From positions 62,001 through 126,000 of the forward strand of contig NZ_LZMH01000052.1 of NCBI RefSeq assembly GCF_001673635.1: a DNA stretch of 64,000 nt, written 5' to 3'. Of the stretch, positions 30,201-39,146 are shown in pieces. The translations under genes and the position numbers were made by a program. Every line of letters begins with the position of its first letter. Position 1 is the stretch's first letter. The notes under the pieces are model-generated. The model was not told the origin of the DNA and ran no database searches. It worked only from the letters and a program-made list of their open reading frames with translations. The stretch comes from Mycobacterium asiaticum (GTDB lineage: Bacteria; Actinomycetota; Actinomycetes; Mycobacteriales; Mycobacteriaceae).

Positions 30201-30363
30201 GCACCTTGACGGCGACGCTTCGCCCCAGCGACGTCTCGTAGCAGCGGTAAATCACCCCTGCCCCGCCGCGACCAACCTGGCGGGCATCCTCGAAGCCTGC
30301 GGCGGCCAGTTCCGTGATGATCGCGCTCGGCGCCGCCCCCTCCGCTGAAGGTTCTTCAGGCAT
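27280..30363 (-). CDS. Transmembrane Ser/Thr protein kinase with Kelch beta-propeller ectodomain
   Basis: The 1027-aa protein has a cytoplasmic kinase domain (about residues 20-285) with Lys53 (AVKVLP), the catalytic loop HRDIKPAN (Asp148), DFG at 166-168 and APE at 191-193. It is therefore an active-looking RD kinase. A Pro/Gly-rich juxtamembrane linker (about 300-400) leads to one membrane helix (about 409-430). The rest, about 590 residues, is a run of Kelch repeats recognised by paired glycines with downstream Trp (e.g. VYAVGG, VVVTGG, VVVLGG, WSTLTPMPTARHG). There are about twelve units, enough for two six-bladed propellers. This is PknD-like in layout but uses Kelch instead of NHL blades. 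I recall no H37Rv counterpart. Confidence 0.88.
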   Translation of the reverse strand: MPEEPSAEGAAPSAIITELAAAGFEDARQVGRGGAGVIYRCYETSLGRSVAVKVLPSHLDEEDSRERFLREGYAMGGLSGHPNIVHILRVGMTTSNRPYIVMPYHAADSLAVRLRHEGPIPWPEALRIGVKLCGALETAHRNGTLHRDIKPANVLINDYGEPQLSDFGIAHIEGGYETATGFFSGTIDYTAPEVMTGNPATVAADIYSLGATIYALIAGNAAHERRKGEDLIAQYLRISSSGIPDMRPEGIPDSVCSAIERAMSIDPTQRPATAEEFGHDLQAAQRANGLKPDAMAITRVGDTGRTAILAPGAPGGPPSAAGDSRQPRPPGPPTDNRTSPITPPISPPPPPRGDSGQSDFAEATNILRGMQAHTEPQVAKAPPPAVPGKSTGPKGPKALLGRSATKKNRLMIAGAIAVVLLLVIGGVVIAMSQDDNKHNQATSQPRTQAPVQWKPITNARTARDATATTQSDGTIWIFGGIGSDGSVTARHEGYDPAIDEWKGGDDLPVPVQRAAAVTWQGNPVVLGGWKTTGTKPAATDQVWRVINSHWVELPRLLQPRAAAAAAVVGDRIVVTGGVDADGALLNTTEIFDGNTWTLGAPIPTPRQLLAAATDGKLVYAVGGASGSTDSAAVEAYDPAAKSWSTLPPLQRPRSDLGVAIADGRLVAVGGLSGGETLKSVSVFDLTAKVWDALPDMSTARHGMAVAAVEKTVYAIGGSTGPADQRVVSSAEALTLPARKIQPAAQWRSLPDAKTPRLMMAWTVLNDKIWVISGLLNGTVLNTVESYDPRSGAWETGPPLPVALHHAAAATYRGEVVVLGGATENIADASNKVFALRGNNWVELPPLSHPRAAPAAAVVGDKLVVVGGQNAKQVVPQTEVFDGTSWKDTADMPTPREHLAAVSDGTYVYVVGGRFLSADKNSAAFERYDPASGTWTKLVDMPTPRGSYGATYIDGRVVAVGGEEPTRVLAVVESYDIADGKWSTLTPMPTARHGEAVATVGRTIYVIGGANRPSHEGGTATVEALDFS

Positions 30364-30546
30364 GTCGTCGGCGCTTCCCTCCGCGGAATTTGGTTGTTCG
30401 CGAAATCAACAGTAGCGAACCTCACCTCCGCTAGGAACCGTTCTGGCAACGATCGTTTCGGCGAGTCTTCTGGGCTAAACGCCAGCCCGGCAAAGCCGGA
30501 AGGGGTACCCACCGCGGCGGGGACGCCTGGCCGGAGAATGGCTGTT

Positions 30547-31392
30547 ATGGGATTGGATTTGACTGCGTACTTCGATCGCATCGGCTATGGCGGGGCAAGC
30601 GAACCGACTCTCGATGTCCTGCAAGGCCTGGTGACCGCGCACACCCGCGCCATTCCGTTCGAAAACCTCGACCCGTTCACCGGTGTGCCTGTCGCTGACC
30701 TCGGTCCAGAAGCGTTGTTCGACAAGCTTGTTCGCCGCCGCCGGGGTGGTTACTGCTATGAGCAGAACGGGCTGATGGGCTACGTGCTGGCCGACCTCGG
30801 ATATCGGGTGCGCCGACTCGCCGGGCGGGTGGTGTGGATGCGGCCGCAGGACGCACCGCTGCCGGCCCAGACCCACACAGTGCTGGCGGTGACGTTTCCC
30901 GGCTGCGTGGGGCCGTACCTCGTGGATGTGGGTTTCGGTGGGCAGACACCGACCTCGCCGTTGCGCCTGCAGACCGGCGGCGTGCAACAGACCACGCACG
31001 AGCCGTACCGGCTCGAAGACCGCGGCGACGGGCTGGTGCTGCAAGCCCAGGTGCGCGGGGAATGGCAGGCGCTGTACGAGTTCAGTACCCAGACCCGGCC
31101 GCAGATCGATCTGACCGTCGGGAGTTGGTACGTCTCGACCCATCCCGATTCACACTTCGTCACCGGCCTGATGGTCGCGGCGGTTACCGACGACGCCCGG
31201 GTGAACCTGTCCGGCCGTGATCTCGCCATCCATCGCGCCGGAGGCAGCGAGAAGATCCTGCTCGACGACGCCGCCGCGGTGCTGGACGCGTTGAGCGAAA
31301 AGTTCGGCATAAATGTGGCGGACCTCGGTGCCGTCCTCGAACCGCGGATCCGCAGCCTACTGGCCAGGCAGCCAGGACCCGATCCGGCGTAG
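30547..31392 (+). CDS. nat: Arylamine N-acetyltransferase
   Basis: The 281-aa enzyme transfers acetyl (or propionyl) from CoA to arylamines and is linked to sterol metabolism in mycobacteria. The catalytic triad is Cys70 (RRGGYCYE), His110 (AQTHTVL) and Asp127 (YLVDVGFGG). The start MGLDLTAYFDRIGY at 30547 agrees with H37Rv NAT. The open frame extends to 30394 but that leader is not family-like. It is separated here from hsaB, its usual operon partner, so it must have its own promoter. Its 3' end overlaps aspB tail-to-tail by 36 bp. Confidence 0.94.
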   Translation: MGLDLTAYFDRIGYGGASEPTLDVLQGLVTAHTRAIPFENLDPFTGVPVADLGPEALFDKLVRRRRGGYCYEQNGLMGYVLADLGYRVRRLAGRVVWMRPQDAPLPAQTHTVLAVTFPGCVGPYLVDVGFGGQTPTSPLRLQTGGVQQTTHEPYRLEDRGDGLVLQAQVRGEWQALYEFSTQTRPQIDLTVGSWYVSTHPDSHFVTGLMVAAVTDDARVNLSGRDLAIHRAGGSEKILLDDAAAVLDALSEKFGINVADLGAVLEPRIRSLLARQPGPDPA

Positions 31393-32523
31393 CGCCTCCC
31401 CGATATCTTCGGTGGGGCCGGCGAAAGACAGTCGGACGTAGGAGTTTCCACGGCCGGGGTCGAAGTCGATGCCCGGTGCGATCGCAACACCTGTGTCGGC
31501 CAACAACTTCGAGCAGAAGGCCAGCGAGTCGTTGGTGAAATCCGAGACATCGGCGTAGACGTAGAACGCGCCATCGGTGGGTGCGAGGCGATCCAAGCCC
31601 ATTCCGCTCAGGCCGTCGAGCAGCTTGCGGCGGTTGATCGAATAGTGCGTCAGATTCGCCTCGGCCTCCGCTATGGCCTCGGGAGTGAACGCCGAGACCG
31701 CGGCGATCTGGGACAGCACCGGGGGACAGATGGTGAAGTTGCCGGTCAGGCAGTCGACCGCGCGCCGCAATTCGGTGGGCACCACCAGCCAACCCAGCCG
31801 CCAGCCCGTCATGGCGAAATATTTCGAAAAGCTGTTGACCAGTACCGCATTTCGCGACGTCTGCCAAGCGCAGCTGGTCGGCGGGGCTCCGTCGTAAACC
31901 AGGCCGTGGTAGACCTCGTCGCTGATCAATCGAACACCGGTGCTGTCACACCAGGATGCGATCGCCGCCAGCTCTTCGGGCGGTATCACCGTTCCGGTGG
32001 GGTTGGCCGGGCTGGCGACGACGACACCTTGGATGGGCGGGTCTAGCTCGGCGAGCAGCTGAGCGGTGGGCTGAAACCGGGTCTCCGGGCCGCACGGAAT
32101 CTCGACGACCTCACATCCTAACGCGGACAGGATGTTTCGATAACACGGGTAACCGGGGCTGGCCATTGCCACCCGGTCGCCTACATCGAAGCAAGCCAGA
32201 AACGCCAGCAGGAAGCCGCCCGACGAGCCGGTGGTGATGACGACGGCGTCCGGCTCGACGGAAATCCCGTGCTGGCGTTGGTAATCCGCGGCTATTGCCG
32301 AGCGGAGTTCCGGGATGCCCAGGGCGACGGTGTAACCCAACTGGTTGAGATGCAGTGCTGCCGCCGCGGCGGCGCGGACGGGCTCCGGCGCACCCACGCT
32401 CGGCTGCCCGGCGGACAGGTTCACCAGATCGCCGTGCGTGCGCTGACGTTGGGCGGCTGCCAGCCAGACATCCATCACGTAGAACGGTGGGATGCCGGCC
32501 CGGGCGGCGACGCGGTCGGTCAC
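31357..32523 (-). CDS. aspB: PLP-dependent aminotransferase, Rv3565-like (AspB)
   Basis: The 388-aa fold-type I aminotransferase has ASPANPTGTVIP, SDEVYHG and the PLP lysine in NSFSKYFAMTGWRLG. The GTG start at 32523 overlaps the fadE33 stop by 4 bp and gives exactly the H37Rv length; longer upstream frames overlap fadE33. It is the last gene of the fadD3-fadE31-fadE32-fadE33-aspB transcription unit. Its amino donor and acceptor, and any role in sterol metabolism, are not established by sequence. Confidence 0.92.
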   Translation of the reverse strand: MTDRVAARAGIPPFYVMDVWLAAAQRQRTHGDLVNLSAGQPSVGAPEPVRAAAAAALHLNQLGYTVALGIPELRSAIAADYQRQHGISVEPDAVVITTGSSGGFLLAFLACFDVGDRVAMASPGYPCYRNILSALGCEVVEIPCGPETRFQPTAQLLAELDPPIQGVVVASPANPTGTVIPPEELAAIASWCDSTGVRLISDEVYHGLVYDGAPPTSCAWQTSRNAVLVNSFSKYFAMTGWRLGWLVVPTELRRAVDCLTGNFTICPPVLSQIAAVSAFTPEAIAEAEANLTHYSINRRKLLDGLSGMGLDRLAPTDGAFYVYADVSDFTNDSLAFCSKLLADTGVAIAPGIDFDPGRGNSYVRLSFAGPTEDIGEALRRIGSWLPGQ

Positions 32524-33476
32524 GGTGTGGTGAGCACCTCGGATTCCAGCCGGCGCAGTACCTCTCGCGGAGGGTCGAGCAACTGCGCACTGCCGTGCGC
32601 GCGTTTGAAGTACAGATGCATGTCGTGTTCCCAGGTGATCGCGATGCCGCCGTGCAATTGGATGCCTTCGGCGGTCACGACGTTGAAAGCCTCGGTGGCG
32701 GCCAATCGCGCGGTGGCGGCATTGGTTGGCGTGGGTTGCTCGCAGGCGTCGTTGACCACGGCTCGTGCCGCGGCGACCGTGACGTACAGGTCGGCCATCC
32801 GGTGCTTGAGGGCCTGGAAGCTGCCGATCGGGCGCCCGAATTGCACGCGGTTCTTCGCGTAGTCGACGGTGAGCTCGAGGCAGCGTTCCGCGGCGCCGAT
32901 CTGCTCGGCCGCCAGCAGAATCGCCGCGGTGTCGGCCAGCCCCGGGTCGGTGCCGAGGGCGGTTGCCTGCTGCGGCTGCAGGCGGGCGAGCCGGCGGGTC
33001 AGGTCCATCGTGGTGACCGGCTCGGCGGTGAATTCGTTCCACCTGCTGAGCTGGCCCTCGGCGGTGGCGACGACGACGTCGGCGATGTCGCCGTTGACCA
33101 CGAAGTCGGGATCGAGCACCAGCGCGCCGATCGAGGTGCCCTCGGCGAGCGCCGCCAGCGCCTCGGCGTCGGGCTCGTCGGCGGCCAGCAGCGCGAGTTC
33201 TGCGAGCGTGGTGCCGAGTAGTGGTGAGGGCACCAGGGCACGCCCTAGCTCCTGCAGCACCACGGCCGCGTCGGCAAGTTCACCGCCGGCTCCGCCCAAC
33301 TCCTCGGGCACCACCAGGGCGGCCGCACCGACCTGTTCGCACAGCAGCTGCCACAGCGCCTCGTCGTAACCGCGCTCGGACTCGATCGCCGCCCGTACCG
33401 CCGCGGGATTGGCATGCTTGGCGACCAGGGCGGCCACGGTCTCGCGCAGCATCTCCCGCTCGTCGGTGGACGTCAT
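32520..33476 (-). CDS. fadE33: Acyl-CoA dehydrogenase subunit FadE33
   Basis: The 318-aa protein is a short acyl-CoA-dehydrogenase subunit (family catalytic chains are about 380-400 aa). It shows KNRVQFGRPIGSFQALKHRM and LHGGIAITWEHDMHLYFKRA. Short subunits pair with the longer FadE31 to form alpha2beta2 enzymes. It acts late in HIP (rings C/D) breakdown. It overlaps fadE32 by 4 bp (ATGA) and aspB by 4 bp. Confidence 0.93.
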   Translation of the reverse strand: MTSTDEREMLRETVAALVAKHANPAAVRAAIESERGYDEALWQLLCEQVGAAALVVPEELGGAGGELADAAVVLQELGRALVPSPLLGTTLAELALLAADEPDAEALAALAEGTSIGALVLDPDFVVNGDIADVVVATAEGQLSRWNEFTAEPVTTMDLTRRLARLQPQQATALGTDPGLADTAAILLAAEQIGAAERCLELTVDYAKNRVQFGRPIGSFQALKHRMADLYVTVAAARAVVNDACEQPTPTNAATARLAATEAFNVVTAEGIQLHGGIAITWEHDMHLYFKRAHGSAQLLDPPREVLRRLESEVLTTP

Positions 33477-34408
33477 AGCGCCTCCAATACTCGCCGCCGG
33501 TGCGCCTCGGGGGTGCCCCAGGCCGTGCGCAACGCCTGTACCCGTAGCAGCAGCAGCGAAAGGTCGTGCTCCTGAGTGAAACCGATGGCCCCGTGCGTCT
33601 GCAACGCCGAACGCGCGGCCAACAGACCCGCCTCGCCCGCCGCAACCTTGGCCGCACTGATGTCTCGGGGCTCCAGCGTCAGCGCGGCGCCGTAGACCAG
33701 CGGGCGGGCCAGCTCGACCGCGATGTGCACGTCGGCGAGCTTGTGCTTGATCGCCTGGTACGAGCCGATCACCCGGCCGAACTGGGACCGCTGTTTGGCG
33801 TATTCGACGCTGCCGGCCAGCAGCGCTTCGGCCGCCCCGACCAGTTGCGCCGCCGTGGCCAGCACCCCGGACTCGTAGGCCCGCGCCACATCGGCCTGCC
33901 AGGGTTGTCCCGTCGCCGTCACGTCGTAGAGCTGACGGCTGGGGTCGACGGATTCGTGACCGTCGGCGACCTGAGCCTCGTTGACGCCGTCCGGTCCGGC
34001 CAGCAGCACCAGGCCGGCGGTATCCGCATTGACGGCCCGGGGGACCTCGGGCGGCAGGGCGACGCTGACGATCAGTTCACCGGCCGCCAGCGCAGCCGCC
34101 CGGTCGTCTTCGGCCAGCAGAACTGGTGCGACGGCGACGGATTCGGTGACCGGTCCGGGCACACACCAGTGACCTAGACGCTCGAGGGCAACCACCAGGT
34201 CGACCGGCGAGGCGTCCAGGCCGTCGAACTTCTCCGGCACGATCAGCGCGGTAACGCCGAGGTTGGCCAGTTGCTCCCAAACCTTCAGCCCGGGTGCGAC
34301 GTCTCCGGCGGACCAGGCCCGCACGGCGCCGGGCAGGTCGGCGGCGCCGAGCGCCGCGTCGATGCTGGCGGCGAAATCGCGTTGCTGAGCGTCGAGTGCG
34401 AATTCCAT
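33473..34408 (-). CDS. fadE32: Acyl-CoA dehydrogenase subunit FadE32
   Basis: The 311-aa short subunit starts MEFALDAQQRDFAASIDAAL at 34408, sharing one base with the fadE31 stop. The conserved KQRSQFGRVIGSYQAIKHKL and LQTHGAIGFTQEHDLSL blocks mark the ACAD C-terminal helices. It pairs with FadE31 in HIP catabolism. The longer open frame to 34522 lies inside fadE31 and is not used. Confidence 0.93.
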   Translation of the reverse strand: MEFALDAQQRDFAASIDAALGAADLPGAVRAWSAGDVAPGLKVWEQLANLGVTALIVPEKFDGLDASPVDLVVALERLGHWCVPGPVTESVAVAPVLLAEDDRAAALAAGELIVSVALPPEVPRAVNADTAGLVLLAGPDGVNEAQVADGHESVDPSRQLYDVTATGQPWQADVARAYESGVLATAAQLVGAAEALLAGSVEYAKQRSQFGRVIGSYQAIKHKLADVHIAVELARPLVYGAALTLEPRDISAAKVAAGEAGLLAARSALQTHGAIGFTQEHDLSLLLLRVQALRTAWGTPEAHRRRVLEAL

Positions 34409-35541
34409 CAGCGCTTCTCCCGGGGCAGGCCGAGCAGTCGTTCGGAGATGATATTGCGCTGGATCTCGTTGGTGCCGGCGTAAATCGGCCCCCCGAGCGC
34501 GAACAGCAGGCCTTCGGTCCACGGCCCGGCCAGTTCACCGTCCGCGCCGCGGAGGTCCAGCGCCGTCTGGTGCAACTGCACGTCCAGGTCGGACCAGAAC
34601 ACCTTCGTGACCGACGATTCCGCGCCCAACTCGCCGCCGTTGGCGAGGCGGGCGACGGTACCGAACGTCTGCAATCGATACGCCTGCGCCTTGATCCATC
34701 CGTCGGCCACCCGGTCGGCGAATTCCGGCGGGGAGCCGGTGTCCTTCCAGAGTTGGACCAGTCGTTCGGCCGCGGCGAGGAAGCGGGCGGGGCTGCGCAG
34801 CGACATGCCCCGCTCGTTGCTCGACGTGCTCATCGCCGCGCGCCAGCCCTCGTTGGGAGTGCCGATCACGTCCTCGTCCGGCACGAAGACGTCGTCGAGG
34901 AAGATCTCACCGAAGCCGGTGTCGCCGCCGAGCTGGACGATCGGGCGGACCGTGACGCCCTGAGCTTTGAGGTCGAACATGAAGTACGTCAGGCCGTTGT
35001 GGCGTTGTGCGGACGGGTCGGACCGAAACAGCCCGAAACCCATGTCGGCGAACGGGGCTCGCGAACTCCAGATCTTCTGTCCGTTGAGCAGCCAGCCGCC
35101 GTCGGTCTTGGTGGCGGTGGACCGCAGCGAGGCCAGGTCGCTGCCGGATTCCGGCTCCGACCAGGCCTGGGCCCAGATCTGTTCCCCGCTGGCCATTTTC
35201 AGCAGGATCCGGTCCAGCTGTTCCTCGGTGCCGTGTGCGAACAGGGTCGGCGCCAGCATGGATGTGCCGTTGGCGCTGGCCCGGCCGGGAGCGCCGGCGC
35301 GGAAGTACTCCTCCTCGTAGACCACCCAGTGCAGCAGTTGCGCGTCTCGGCCGCCGTACTTTTGCGGCCAGGTGATCACCGACAGGCCCGCGTCGAACAG
35401 CACCTTGTCCCAAACACGGTGCTGGGCAAACCCTTCGGCGTTGTCGTAGGACTTTGTCGGGATCGAGTCCCGGTTGGCCGCCAGGAACTCGCGCACCTCG
35501 GCCTGGAAGGCCAGCGTCTCTTCGTCAAAAGCTAGATCCAT
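34408..35541 (-). CDS. fadE31: Acyl-CoA dehydrogenase FadE31
   Basis: The 377-aa full-length ACAD subunit has SEPESGSDLASLRSTATK and the C-terminal GGPIYAGTNEIQRNIISERLLG, the FAD-binding end. It should be the partner of FadE32 and of FadE33 in KstR2-controlled HIP degradation. The start at 35541 (MDLAFDEETLAFQAEV) is one base after the fadD3 stop; an open frame to 35652 lies within fadD3. Confidence 0.94.
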   Translation of the reverse strand: MDLAFDEETLAFQAEVREFLAANRDSIPTKSYDNAEGFAQHRVWDKVLFDAGLSVITWPQKYGGRDAQLLHWVVYEEEYFRAGAPGRASANGTSMLAPTLFAHGTEEQLDRILLKMASGEQIWAQAWSEPESGSDLASLRSTATKTDGGWLLNGQKIWSSRAPFADMGFGLFRSDPSAQRHNGLTYFMFDLKAQGVTVRPIVQLGGDTGFGEIFLDDVFVPDEDVIGTPNEGWRAAMSTSSNERGMSLRSPARFLAAAERLVQLWKDTGSPPEFADRVADGWIKAQAYRLQTFGTVARLANGGELGAESSVTKVFWSDLDVQLHQTALDLRGADGELAGPWTEGLLFALGGPIYAGTNEIQRNIISERLLGLPREKR

Positions 35542-35542
35542 C

Positions 35543-37108
35543 TCAGGCCAACTCTCGCAATTGTGGTTTGACCACCTTGCCACCGGCATTGCGCGGCAAT
35601 GTGTCGACGAATCGCACCGATCGCGGTGTCTTGAAGTTCGCCAAATGCTCACGGGTGTAAGCGATCACCGATTCCTCGTCGAGTTCGGCCCCGGGCCGGG
35701 TGACCACGAATGCCCGGCCGACCTCACCGAGCCGCTCGTCGGGTACGCCGATCACCGCGGCGTCGGCGATGCCGTCCATCCGGGCCAGCAGCTGTTCGAT
35801 CTCGGCGGGGTAGACGTTGAAACCGCCGCAGATATACATGTCTTTGAGCCGATCGGTGATCCGCAGGTTTCCGTTGGCGTCGATGGCGCCGATGTCGCCG
35901 GTGTGCAGCCAGCCGTCCGAATCGATTGCGGCAGCGGTTGCTTCGGGGTCGTCGAGGTAGCCCAACATGACATTCGGACCGCGCAGCAGCACTTCGCCTG
36001 TTTCGGACCCCGTTTCAGACCCTGTTTCGGACCCTGTTTCGGCGATACGCAGTTCGAAGTCGGCGAACGGGCGTCCGCAGGTGGTGGCCACCGTCACGGC
36101 GTCGTCCTCGGCCCGGCACATGGTGCCCATTCCGTTGGCCTCGGTCAGGCCATAGGCGGTGAGCACGATGTCGATGTCGAGTTCGGATTGCATTCGCTCC
36201 ACCAGCACCACCGGCACGGTGGCCGCACCGGTCACCGCGAACCGTAGCGAGCTCAGGTCGTAGTCGCCGCGGGCCGGGTGATCCAGCAGCACTTGATAGA
36301 TGGTGGGCGGACCGGGCAAGACGGTGATGCGGTGTTGCTCGATCGCCTGCAGGGCCCGCAACGGGTCGAACGTGAGGTGCGGGATCAAGGTGGCGCCGGT
36401 TTGCAGGCAGGCCAGGATGCCCGCCTTGTAACCGAAGTTGTGGAAGAACGGGTTGATGCACAGGTAGCGGTCGTCGCTGGTGATCTTGCCGTTGGCCGCC
36501 CATGACGCCGAGGCCGCCAGCGACTGCCGGTGCGCGCACAGCACGCCTTTGCTGCGGCCGGTGGTGCCCGAAGTGAACAGGATGTCGCTGACGTCGTCGG
36601 GAGTCACCGCGGCGGCACGTTCTTGCGCCGTCTGCCGGGCAGCCTGATGGTCGCCGTGGGCTATGAACTCATCCCACGTCCCGTCATCTTCGTCGATCGG
36701 GATCCGCACGATGTGGCGCAGCTTGGGCAGCGCGGCGCGGTCCAGGTCGACCGTACGGTCGGCACCCAGGAAGCGTCCGGCCGCGAACAGGACGGGGGCC
36801 TCGGTGCGGGCGACGATGTCGGCGGCCTCGACGGCGGTGTATCGAGTGTTCAACGGCACCATGGCCGCGCCGGCGTGGTGGATGGCCAGGCAGGCCACCA
36901 CCCAGTGCCAGGTGTTCGGCGACCAGATCGCCACCCGGTCTTTCGGCTCGACGCCGAGCGCGACCAGTGCGGCGGCGGCGCGGTGCACCTCGTCACGCAG
37001 GGCGGTCGCGGTGAATGTCCGATCGTCGGTGATCAGGGCGTCGTGGCCGGGATGTTGTTCGACGAGACGATCCAGCGCCGCAGGCACGGTGCGGGGATCG
37101 GTAGTCAC
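35543..37108 (-). CDS. fadD3: HIP-CoA ligase FadD3, with a 12-bp tandem repeat inside
   Basis: FadD3 activates HIP with ATP and CoA, the entry step of C/D-ring catabolism. The 521-aa protein has the AMP-binding motif LFTSGTTGRSKGV, TAYGLTEANGMG, GWLHTGDIGA and the C-terminal lysine in NAGGKVVKP. The GTG start at 37108 has AGGAG six bases upstream. H37Rv FadD3 is about 507 aa. Much of the difference is a SETG-repeat insertion (residues near 360) encoded by 36000-36042. The insertion is in frame, near the ELRIAETG loop. It heads fadD3-fadE31-fadE32-fadE33-aspB under a KstR2 box. Confidence 0.95.
   Translation of the reverse strand: MTTDPRTVPAALDRLVEQHPGHDALITDDRTFTATALRDEVHRAAAALVALGVEPKDRVAIWSPNTWHWVVACLAIHHAGAAMVPLNTRYTAVEAADIVARTEAPVLFAAGRFLGADRTVDLDRAALPKLRHIVRIPIDEDDGTWDEFIAHGDHQAARQTAQERAAAVTPDDVSDILFTSGTTGRSKGVLCAHRQSLAASASWAANGKITSDDRYLCINPFFHNFGYKAGILACLQTGATLIPHLTFDPLRALQAIEQHRITVLPGPPTIYQVLLDHPARGDYDLSSLRFAVTGAATVPVVLVERMQSELDIDIVLTAYGLTEANGMGTMCRAEDDAVTVATTCGRPFADFELRIAETGSETGSETGSETGEVLLRGPNVMLGYLDDPEATAAAIDSDGWLHTGDIGAIDANGNLRITDRLKDMYICGGFNVYPAEIEQLLARMDGIADAAVIGVPDERLGEVGRAFVVTRPGAELDEESVIAYTREHLANFKTPRSVRFVDTLPRNAGGKVVKPQLRELA
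36000..36042. repeat. 12-bp tandem repeat inside fadD3
   Basis: GTTTCGGACCCC, GTTTCAGACCCT, GTTTCGGACCCT and a partial GTTTCGG follow head to tail. On the coding strand they encode repeated SETG. The unit is a multiple of three, so copy-number change would keep the frame. Confidence 0.9.
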
Positions 37109-37138
37109 GAATACTCCTAGGCCAGACGCTCCTAACAA

Positions 37139-37152
37139 AGCAAGTGCTTGGT
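37139..37152. promoter_or_regulatory. KstR2 operator (fadD3/fadE30)
   Basis: AGCAAGTGCTTGGT fits the KstR2 consensus AnCAAGnnCTTGnT completely. It is centred between the fadD3 start (31 nt away) and the fadE30 start (18 nt away), so it can serve both divergent operons. Confidence 0.92.
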
Positions 37153-37169
37153 AGGTTAGCCTACAGGTT

Positions 37170-38314
<1,145 letters not shown>

Positions 38315-38318
<4 letters not shown>

Positions 38319-39103
38319 GCTTGTCCGAAGCGCCCAAAGAGATTGCCGGACACGGTCTTCTGGAAGGCAAGGTGGTGGTGGTGACCGCCGCCGCAGGCAC
38401 CGGCATCGGGTCGGCAACCGCCCGCCGCGCCCTGGCCGAGGGTGCCGATGTGCTGGTTTCGGATCACCACGAACGACGGCTGGGGGAGACGGCCGAGCAA
38501 CTCTCCGCGTTGGGGTTGGGCCGCGTGGAAAGCGTGGTGTGCGACGTGACTTCGACCGCACAGGTGGATGCCCTGATTCAGTCGACCACCGCACGGCTGG
38601 GCCGGCTCGATGTGCTGGTCAACAACGCCGGGTTGGGTGGGCAGACGCCGGTCGCGGACATGACCGACGAGGAGTGGGATCGGGTGCTGGACGTCTCGCT
38701 GACATCGGTCTTCCGGGCAACGCGCGCCGCACTACGGTACTTCCGGGAGGCCGCCCACGGCGGCGTGATCGTCAACAACGCCAGCGTGCTGGGCTGGCGG
38801 GCCCAGCACTCGCAGTCACACTACGCCGCGGCCAAGGCCGGGGTGATGGCGTTAACTCGTTGCAGCGCAATCGAAGCGGCCGAGTACGGAGTGCGGATCA
38901 ACGCCGTCTCGCCCAGCATCGCCCGGCACAAATTCCTGGACAAGACGTCTTCTCCCGAGCTGCTGGACCGGCTTTCGGCGGGCGAGGCTTTCGGGCGCGC
39001 CGCCGAGCCGTGGGAGGTGGCGGCCACCATCGCGTTCCTGGCCAGCGACTACTCGAGTTACCTGACCGGAGAAGTGATTTCGGTTTCCAGCCAGCATCCG
39101 TGA
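38315..39103 (+). CDS. ipdF: Short-chain dehydrogenase IpdF (Rv3559c-like)
   Basis: The 262-aa classical SDR has a cofactor motif of type TAAAGTGIG (residues about 29-37), NNAG and catalytic YAAAK. Its place directly after fadE30 under the KstR2 box matches Rv3559c, assigned to oxidation/reduction of the hydroxylated HIP intermediate. The GTG start at 38315 overlaps fadE30. I take the reaction from family knowledge, not from the sequence. Confidence 0.92.
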
Positions 39104-39146
39104 TCTCGGCGGGTGCGCTATCCGAGCAACCGGCCGCGGCTGGCTA

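Noticed and set aside
27280..30363. Kelch kinase as an orthologue of PknD
   Set aside because: Same domain order, but the ectodomain repeats have Kelch double-glycine/Trp features, not NHL, and the locus differs.
30432..30465. AGGAACCGTTCT upstream of nat as a KstR box
   Set aside because: The AAC and GTT halves are separated by one base, whereas the consensus requires two.
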